Positions 56,011-64,000 of a stretch of 64,000 bases of DNA are shown in pieces. The stretch spans positions 434,001 to 498,000 of the forward strand of contig JAHQIY010000034.1 in assembly GCA_019054805.1 (NCBI GenBank), read 5' to 3'. The notes under the pieces were generated by a model. The model had not been told where the DNA came from. It did not search any database and saw only the letters and a program-made list of their open reading frames with translations. This stretch comes from Brachionus manjavacas (taxonomy: Eukaryota > Rotifera > Eurotatoria > Ploima > Brachionidae). The position numbers and the translations under genes were made by a program. Positions within the stretch are counted from its first letter, which is position 1. Each line of letters starts with the position of its first letter.

Positions 56011-56975
56011 TTTTTAAGAAACAAAAAAACTAAAAAAAATTATATTTATTATTAAAGGAACTGTTCATTCAAAAATGAAAATAAAATTTTTAAATTAAAT
56101 CTAATTTTAACTAACGTAACTCTGAACATTTTGAATTAGATTTTATAAAATCTGAAAACCGGTTGAATAAATTAAGAGAATTTTTATTTTTATTGTCCAA
56201 TTTCAAATACAAACGCTGAACGGTCTTTTTTGTCTTAAGGAGGATTAAAAATTATTTGAGGAATTCAATGAGCCAAGAGCGTCAATATGACAAAATCTAT
56301 TTCAAGTATGGAAGCATGGAATCAGAAGAAGTCGTTCCTTTTTAAATGTTGATAAAATTTTAGAAGTTTTTGTGAAAAGTAAAAATAGAACATAATTTCA
56401 AAAAATATATATCCGTTTAAAATTAATTAGTAATAGTGTATTTCTGTTAAAAAAATAATTTTTATTATTTTGTATTCATTAAAAACCTCCTGTTATCCCA
56501 CTCCACACCATCTCACATTCTTTGATCAATAAATTATTTTAAATATGGTTTAATTTTTTGTGTTTGAATTACAAAATGTATTCAATGTTGAAATAACATT
56601 GAAAAAGTGCGATGTTTCAAATTATTTTTTCAGTCTCAAATAAAAAATAATTTTAAGTTTATATTTCAAGCAATTTCATATTTGAAATTAAACTCTTAGT
56701 GAAATAGAATGAGTTTAATTTTTTTTTTCAAATCTGAAAATAATATTGAAAATTCTTTTTTAAATTTTAAATAATTCATTTATTTATTTTGTTTCTCGAG
56801 CAAATGCTCATTCAGACTAGAAACATATGAAAAAACTAAAAATATAGTTAAATAATATAAAATTAAATAAATAAAAAGAATAAAAATGAGCATTAAAAAG
56901 AATAAAGATGAGCATTAAAAAGAAAAAAAAATTGATTCATTTTGATTAAATTTTATATTCAATCATTAAAAAACA
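56011..56975. other. No gene recognised
   Basis: A coding-like scrap at about 56250-56345 (+; a frame with MTKSISSMEAWNQKKSF, and another with a stop) may belong to a decayed mobile element. The rest is AT-rich. Confidence 0.35.
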
Positions 56976-57566
56976 GGATCTAGTCGGTTAGGTGAACCAT
57001 AGTTCACTTAATATCCGAAATATTTTGTTCTCAGGTTTTGTGAACTATTTGTTCACCCAATTTCTTTGTTAAAAATAGAATTAGACGGAAAATTTTTAGA
57101 TTATGCGAACAAATTGAATAAAGCCCAAAATTTAATAGAATGCCTTATTCACGAAACTGAAATAAAAATTAGTTAATAGCTTATTAGGTTTTTTTTTGGA
57201 GGAGCTTTAGAAATAGCATTAGCTATGATCTGGTTCACTTGGTACTACTCTTTCCATAATCCTAAATACCTAAATGCGCTCTCTTCTTAAATCGTTGCCT
57301 TTCAGCATAAATAATAAAAATTAAAGAAAATTAAAATAAATTGTTCACCCTTTAAAAGTTAGACTTTCGAGAACGCAGATTCATCTATTTCGCAAAATTT
57401 TCCTACTCCACCCAACTTTAAATTTTCTATGTAATTATCTTTTCTATCTTATTTTTTATCATTACATTAGCTTTTTTAAAATAGGTGAACTAATAGTTCA
57501 TAAAACCTGAGAACAAGAATCATTCCAGTAACAGGTGAACCATAGTTTACCTAACGGACTACACAA
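56976..57566. mobile_element. MITE with GTGAAC words, possible Merlin-type
   Basis: Inverted ends share TAGTC(C/G)GTTAGGT, then GAACCATAGTTCAC-like words and a TTGTTCTCAGGTTTT.TGAACTA block (57030-57065 with 57480-57520). The outer sequence is GGATCTAGTC on the left and TTGTGTAGTC on the right. If GGATCT is the terminus, the 8-bp flanks AAAAAACA and GAAAAACT match at 6 of 8. No ORF. Confidence 0.6.
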
Positions 57567-59879
57567 GAAAAACTTTGTTTTCTTCTTGAAAAAATTTGAC
57601 TTTGATGATAATTTACTTTCGTTTGGTGCTTTTTAACAAAAACTCAATTGATAAAAAATAGAAATCAGAGCAATAGTTTTTTAAACTACAAATATTATCT
57701 TAAGGATCATCATTTCACAAACCTAAAGCCAAAATTCATAAAAAACACCAAGTTTTTCATGCTTGCAATATTTACTTAAAATTATTTTTTATTTGAAACT
57801 GAAAAAAATATTTGAACATATTATGAAAATAATCAAACCATATGTTTTAGTAGATTTTTTGAAAAAAAAAAAAATTTATTAATTTTTTACTCTTGAATAC
57901 TTAAAAAGATCCGGAAGTGTTTTGGCAAAACGTTCTGTTGCAAATGACATGTTTTTTTAAGAAGGTTATTTTGAAGAATATTAATATTTAAAAAACTAAA
58001 TTCTATTTTTATTTTTTTATTAACTTCATAATCATAAGAAGGCAATGAAGATGAAAGATAAGTGTTAGATGAAATGATAGAGGTGGAACGTTTTGATAAT
58101 GTTTCATAAATTTTTCTGATACTGAATGATGATAACTAATTATTTGTTTATTTTTTTGAAATTAATTTAGCCTCTATCTCCATCACAGTGAATTTTGTTG
58201 AAAAAAAAAAGTTAAAAGGATCGCTTTTATTTTACAAAAAGAATTTATGTAATTCAATTTTTTTTATTTATTCGAACAAAAAAGTCCGAATAAAATAAAC
58301 CGAAAAATATTCTTAAAAGCTTTAATTTGTAATAATCATTCAGTTATTTTGTAAAAAATTTTAAACAAAGAATTACCAATGTTTTAGTACTAAAAATTCA
58401 TCTTAAATAGATCATAGAAAAATGAATAATTAATTACTAGCATTTTAGATTCAAAAGTCCAAAATTAAAGTAGAAATTTGCATTTTTTAAATTTGTTCCT
58501 CAAATAATAATTTTTGATAACTTAAATAAATTAAATGGTCTTTAAAAAATAATTAAAATGATCTCCTAATTTAATAAGAAATGATAACAGAAATTAATGA
58601 TTTGATTTCCATATTTTATTTTTTTAAATTTATTATAATAAGTATAATTGTACGTAAAAAATAGAAAAGTGAAAATTTGATTAATTTTTTTGGGGGGCGA
58701 TCTCGTCTTTTTTTTAACCATAAATTTGTAAAAAAATTATCAAATTATATTTTTTTAACCACTTTTTGTTTTGTTTACCACAAATTTAGCTAAATTATCA
58801 AAATTATTTTTAATGTATCATAAATCAATTGTATCTTCATAAATTTGATAAAAATATCACCCAAAAAAATTTGTTGTTTACACTTCATTCCACTGATTTT
58901 CATTCAAGTTTGTGCGATCTGATCTTCAAAAATACTTTCTATTGAAAGTGTCTCAGACTTGTTTTTAATTAACTAACTTTAGCTAACTTTTTATTTGTAA
59001 ATGATTTACAAAAAATATTAATTCGCTAAAATATTTTTTATATTTTCAGATAATTTATTTTTTTTTTTCTCTTCCAATTATTTCATTATAAGCTATTTTG
59101 ATCTTCCCTAATATATTTTAATTTTTTTATTACTGCTAAAAGATTTCTTTGATTATTTTATTACTCAGTTATATCAGATCCAAAATCACCAGTCCTTGAA
59201 ACTAATGTCACTGAATACGATTATTCAAAATAATAATCTTAAAAAAATAAATAAATCTGCTGAATTTTCATATTTTAGTTCAAAGTAAATTAGCTATTTA
59301 TAATTGCATAAATTTTAATTTTAATTTTAAAGAAGAATTAAAGTAAAAAGTTAAAAAATTAGTTTTTGGCCAAGTTATTACATGTTTTTTTGAATACCAA
59401 AATTTGTTTCAAAATAACTATTTTTTAATTATTTATTTCAGTTAACGCCTTGACGCGATGTAAAAAGAAAAAAATTAAAAAAAAAAGAATGTAGTGTATA
59501 AGACCAAGTTTAAGTGTTATCCAAAAAAAACTAAAAAATTAAAATAAAAATAATTTTAACGCGTATAAAATATTGCAATAACAAAAATAATAAAAAAAAC
59601 AAAAATACTGAAGTTAGTGTCAATTTTATTTAATATAATCTAAAATAATATAAATTGTCAATTATAATTGAACTAGTATCTTTTTTTATTTTTGATACTC
59701 TGATTTATTTTAAATGAAACTATTATTTTTAAATCAAATCAAATATGCTTTGATAAAAAAAATATCGAAATTAGTAAATGATTTCGGTAAATTCTTTTAA
59801 AATATAGCTCATAAAAATGTTTCCTTGATTTACTTTGAATTTGTCCTTTATCGAAGAAACAACGATCAATATTTGAGCA
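57567..59879. other. No gene seen apart from an androglobin-exon relic
   Basis: AT-rich. At 58171-58202 there is a short match to androglobin exon 23 (see findings). No open frame of interest on either strand. Confidence 0.45.
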
Positions 59880-60174
59880 AAATACTCAGAGGAAAAGGCA
59901 AAATTTATCTACCATTTGCTCATTTATCACGCTTGAAAACGCCGTCCAGGTCGTCTAAAAATTACAGCAGGTGCTTTGTCGAGGCAACCTAACGAAACTT
60001 AAAAAATATCTGACTTAGGCATTAGTAGTTGCGAGGGTCCGATACAGATCTAAGTATTAATGACGAAGCTCCATCACAAAAAAAACCCAGACATGAAACA
60101 AAAAAGCGTGGCCCACCAGTGGGTTCCAAAAAAAATAAAATATTGTTGTAATTAAATAATTTTTTTTGTAATAG
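59880..60174 (+). pseudogene. Tail of a MULE/AT-hook-type transposase
   Basis: Short frames on the plus strand read KRRPGRLKITAGALSRQPNE, then after a break SDTDLSINDEAPSQKK and KKRGPPVGSKKNK. The RRPGRPKK..GAL..QPN and KRGPPxGSKKNK patterns are typical of C-terminal AT-hook tails of SWIM/Mutator-like transposases. Nothing of the catalytic domain remains. Confidence 0.5.
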
Positions 60175-60394
60175 AATAATTTTCTTGTACCTGAAAAAAT
60201 AAAAAATACTAATTCCGTTATCTTTGTTTTATTTTTTATAATATATATTAAATAAAATAAAATTTTTCCTAAGTTCAGTTTTTTTGTTTTTTTAATAAAT
60301 ATATTTGACTCGTTATACAATTATATGCCTAATTTTAATGTTAATTTTTCTTTTCTATATTAATTTTACTAATTATTATTCATTTTATATATTA

Positions 60395-60647
60395 CAGTGG
60401 TGTTCCGAATTTTGTATATTACCATTTTTTACGTTAATTGTAAAAAAAAAATTTCAAAATTAACAAGAATTTTGACGTTTTTTTTTTAAATTGAATTTAC
60501 TTATCTTTCCAATTTTTTTAAAACAGAACTTTATCAAAAAAAATTTTTCGAAATTTGTGTAAATTTTAGTGAGATTCAATTTTTTTGCAGATTTAATTCT
60601 TATAAAAATTTATGTAAAATATGGTAAAAAAAATCCGAACACTAATG
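60395..60647. mobile_element. Short TA-type MITE (CAGTGGTGTTCCGA)
   Basis: Left end CAGTGGTGTTCCGAATTTT after TA; right end, reverse-complemented, CATTAGTGTTCGGATTTTT. The interior shares GTAAAATATGGTA-type words with the CAGTGCTGCTACG family. Confidence 0.6.
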
Positions 60648-61358
60648 TGTATTTTTTTATTTTTTTTTAAATTAGAATTAAAATCAATTTTATTTTTTTT
60701 ATGAAGTTAGAAAAAGTGCTCTTTTAATTGTAAATAAATTGAATGTTTTATTTTTACTTCTAGACCCCCGGCTATAAAGATAGATTACAAACTCATAATA
60801 TTTACAAAAAAATTATCTGCCCCATTAACGAATTCAATTTTTAGTAACCAATTTTTTTGTTGCAACTCGAACACTTATTTTGTTCTGAATGAATCAAATT
60901 TATCTATCTATTTAGAGTTGTCTGTAGCTAAATCAGCTTATTAACAAGATTATATTTAAGTTTTAATTTTCATTTTAAAAATTAATTATAAAATTAAATC
61001 CGCTTGATTTGATCGATTAAATCAAACTCGATTCAACTCGAGAGAACTCGATTTCGATGACTTGGGGCAATTTAAATTTCAAGACAAGAGACTTTATTTC
61101 ATGGCTCGAATTTATCATCATTTAAGAAAAAAATAAACAACTTGTTACAGTGAAAAATTAATTAATTGCTCATTTGAAAAACACTGTCTCATCGATTTAG
61201 TATTCATCTTGAAATTCCCAAATTGATTTTCCAATTTTTTGTTCCATCAATTTGCAATTCAATTATTTTAGAAGAAATTTTATACTTTTTTAATAAATCT
61301 CAGATTTGAAAATGTAGTGTCTCACTTGAATTAAACTTATCAAGATTTAGAACAAAAG
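60648..61358. other. Upstream region of the bHLH gene
   Basis: AT-rich. A GATTTGATCGATTAAATCAAA palindrome-like patch and repeated AACTCGA words lie at 61008-61055. Possible regulatory DNA; no defined site. Confidence 0.35.
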
Positions 61359-61970
61359 ATGAGTGAAAATTTTTTCATTTCTAAACAAAATAAGGAAAAA
61401 ATATTCCGGGTCGAATCTGAATCCAAGATTGTTGACAGAGCTATGAGCCACAAGCGCAAAGAGTGCCGACCAAGAGCCAACCATAAAAGAGTAATGAGCC
61501 AGAACATGACTGAAGAAGAGGCGCAAGCGGTAGCCACAGCCACCAGATTAAGCATTAATGCCAGAGAGCGGCGCCGAATGCATGATTTGAACGACGCTCT
61601 CGATGACCTAAGATCTGTAATTCCATACGCCCATGGTCCTAGTGTCAGAAAGCTGAGCAAGATAGCCACTTTGCTCCTTGCCAAAAATTTTATTATGATG
61701 CAAAATAATGTGATCGAGGAGCTGAGGCGTGAAATGAACGCCCTTGTGTCACAATATTCAATTACTCATAATTTTTTCAACTCGAACGAAAGAATGTTCG
61801 TGAACAGCTTTGCTTGTTTGGCCAGTAATTCATTGAGAGATTTTGATTGCAACAGCAAAAAGTTGTTTGACTCTTTTGCCATGAACTGTGACAAGGAAAT
61901 TGAATCTATACAAGGCTCTGACATGAATGCAAGTCCATCGAAAACAAACGATTTTGAAGATTCTATTTAA
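61359..61970 (+). CDS. BHLHE22: bHLH transcription factor, BHLHE22/BHLHE23 (Olig superfamily)
   Basis: A single-exon, 203-residue protein from an ATG in AAAAGATGAG. The bHLH domain occupies about residues 62-118: basic region and helix 1 [20 protein letters not shown], loop [13 protein letters not shown], helix 2 [30 protein letters not shown] and the loop [18 protein letters not shown] are the signature of the Beta3 group (BHLHE22/23), sister to Olig; HGPSVRKLS is the Olig-like variant. The basic region has the E and R residues needed for E-box binding. The flanks are unstructured, acidic C-terminally, and not conserved. Vertebrate members are neural transcriptional repressors, so a role in neuronal specification is inferred. 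Lack of introns is usual for this family. Confidence 0.92.
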   Translation: MSENFFISKQNKEKIFRVESESKIVDRAMSHKRKECRPRANHKRVMSQNMTEEEAQAVATATRLSINARERRRMHDLNDALDDLRSVIPYAHGPSVRKLSKIATLLLAKNFIMMQNNVIEELRREMNALVSQYSITHNFFNSNERMFVNSFACLASNSLRDFDCNSKKLFDSFAMNCDKEIESIQGSDMNASPSKTNDFEDSI

Positions 61971-64000
61971 AAAGGTATTTTTTTGGGGATCAGAAAATTT
62001 TTTTTTTTCTAAATTTAACAAGTTAGAGTAAAGCTAATTTTTAAAGGGGGTCGGTACGGGAAAGGTAGAAAAAAATTAAACTTTTTATCATACTAAGAAA
62101 ATTTAGCATTAAATTTTTATTATTTGAAAAAATATTCAAGTATATGAATTTTTTTTCGCTGATTTCAAATTTCTCTTTAAAATTGAAAAAAATCTGGAAG
62201 TTAATTTTTTTAATGTTTTGCTGACCCTCACATGGGGTACTTTTTAATTTGATTTAAAAAATTTAATTACAGATTCTGAGTTTTGAATCTTAGAAAATTT
62301 TATGTTGATTTTATGATTTATTGTTTTAATCAATTTTGTAAAAAAATGGTAATTTTGTTTTTAGGCAGTAAAAAAAATTTAAATTTTGGAATAAAATAAC
62401 TGTGAAAGGATATCCTTTAGAGACTTGTATCTAAAATCCGTATTTACATAACACAACAATAATTTAGCTTATTTGGTTTATTTTCCTATAAAAAATGATT
62501 AATTACAATTCAATTTTAATTCCGTCATCCGAAAGGTGTTTTATGAATTAAATAAATAATAATTTGAACAGAAGATACTAAAAAATTCATAGAAATAGAA
62601 GGAACGAAAGAAAAAATCTTGGTCCGGATATTTTTTTGTCGGCAAATATTTATTATCTCAATTTCAAAAATAAAAATTAAATTCAAAAAAAGGGTTTAAA
62701 ATACCTTTTATTTGTTAGCTGGTACAAACTTAACCAAAATTTAGTTTCTGAAATAATCATATTATAATGATTAACTGATGCATATGAAGCTTGCCAGGGT
62801 TATGGTAGAGACTTAATTTGACTGATACAAATTTTTTTATCAGCTGATGCATTTTGTAAAACAACTATTAAACTAAAAAAAATAAAAGTTATTTCAATTT
62901 TGAAATTTATGTTTTTTTTTTGTTCTTAAGTCCACAATGCCATTGTTCGACTGGCAAGCTTACAAACAAACTAATTCTGATGAATTACAGAATTAAATAA
63001 CTCGAAATCTAAACAAATTAAAAATAGTCTTTTCATTCGAAAAGACTGGAACATGGTCAAATCGTGATAGTGGTTGCACTCAGTTAGATCTTTCTTTCTT
63101 TTTTTTATTTAAAAAATTTTGATGACTATTTTTATTTTTAATTTTAACATAATGAGACTTATTCATTAAGGATAAATAAATTCTTAATGAATTCTGTATT
63201 TTTTAGTTTTAATTTTTATTTTAAAAATGAATCAAATAATAAAAAATGATGTCAAATTCAGTACAAATTGAACAAAAATATTTCAGTTTTTTGGGAAAAA
63301 TAAAAAAAAAAAAAAATTCTCAAAAAAAAATTTTTCATGACCGCAAAAATAAAAAACAATGAGCTTTAATTTTATTAATTGAATTTTTTTTATTAAATAT
63401 TAACTATTTAGCTCCATAATTTAGGCTAATGTTAAAAATCAAATATTGATTTAGTAATTAAATATATCTTAATTAAAATTTATTTGAATAAAAAACAAAA
63501 TTTAATTTGACAGAAAAAAAAACAATTGATCAAAAATTGAATATTAAAATTATTTAAATTTTTTAAATTTAAAACATAATTAGATAGTTTTCTTTGTTTT
63601 GTTTTTTTTTAGAAGGTTCTAAATAATATTTTTATCTCTTTTTCCACAATGTTTCATGGATTTAACTTTTAAAAAACCATTTCTCGTTTTGTACTTTATG
63701 GTAATTTTAATCATTATATTAAAAATTAAACATTTTAGTAGTTCATTAATATGTGAGAAATTTTAGGTAATTAATCAGTTGAGTTTTTGGAAATACTTTT
63801 ATTTTTTAATTGAGCTAATTGAATGAGCACTTTTAAACTATTTTTATCTCAATTAAAAAAGCATTATAAATTTTAAAATTTTAAATTTAGAAAAAAAACA
63901 AGATGATTCTTAAAAATTAAGTTGTATATCAAATTTCTCAAGTTTTTGGTATTTTTACCAATTATTGACACTCAGTAGTTGAAGTCATCTTTTTTTGTTG
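61971..64000. other. Downstream region, no supported gene
   Basis: AT-rich. A TTAAG acceptor-like site followed by a 20-codon frame (62931-62999, MPLFDWQAYKQTNSDELQN) could be a terminal exon of an unseen gene. A perfect 9-bp stem with ATTC loop (AGTCTTTTC/GAAAAGACT) lies at 63026-63047. Confidence 0.35.

Noticed and set aside
37075-62855. 17-bp word TTTATCAGCTGATGCAT at about 37075 and 62838
   Set aside because: Contains the self-complementary CAGCTG and no extended similarity around it; probably chance or an ancient repeat fragment.

Overview
The window is nuclear DNA from an animal. It is very AT-rich (roughly three quarters A+T by eye) and has intron-containing genes with many introns of only 45-60 bp (GT-AG, one GC-AG), RNA polymerase III tRNA genes, many small DNA transposons and decayed non-LTR retrotransposons. 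The gene content (androglobin, a RECQL-type helicase, an Olig/BHLHE22-family bHLH factor) is metazoan. Base composition, tiny introns and element density fit a monogonont rotifer such as Brachionus, but that is an inference. All reading frames use the standard code.

Layout. 1-7.3 kb is transposon-dominated: a MITE, a long-TIR element with another nested in it, a Merlin/ISXO2-type element with transposase ORF and perfect 8-bp target duplication, and a broken SWIM zinc-finger ORF. 7.4-12.5 kb (+) is an F-box/LRR gene of nine exons, meeting tail-to-tail a two-exon type I membrane protein gene (14.2-12.7 kb, -). 16.0-16.6 kb is a pogo/Tigger-like element. 17.15-23.24 kb (-) is a complete six-exon RECQL gene with a Merlin-type MITE and two coding-like ORFs of unknown nature in its introns. 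24.4-26.6 kb holds pieces of a non-LTR retrotransposon. 28.4-32.1 kb (+) appears to be a small multi-exon host gene that long ORFs do not reveal, interrupted by a dead LINE. 32.6-50.6 kb (+) is a 24-coding-exon androglobin gene, preceded by a near-ideal RFX X-box. 51.7-53.9 kb is an element with 380-bp inverted arms that each carry the same fragment of a Mutator-like transposase. 54.2-56.0 kb is a decayed SWIM-containing ORF with a tRNA-Gly/tRNA-Asp pair inside it. 57-60.7 kb contains another MITE, a relic of an androglobin exon, a MULE tail and a short TA-type MITE. 61.36-61.97 kb (+) is an intronless bHLH gene. The rest is AT-rich sequence in which I see no gene.

The most unusual pattern is a set of unrelated-looking elements sharing the same outer rule: GGGTCT-like termini and 8-bp target duplications, with each family's ends built from its own short iterated word (TGGACAATT, GGTGAACC, CAACACAA, AGCTATTTTGA). 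I read this as a diversified Merlin-type group in which terminus and target duplication are conserved while the putative transposase-binding words have turned over.

Among host genes, androglobin stands out: its promoter carries the ciliary X-box, while the globin segment has no histidine where the proximal haem ligand should be.
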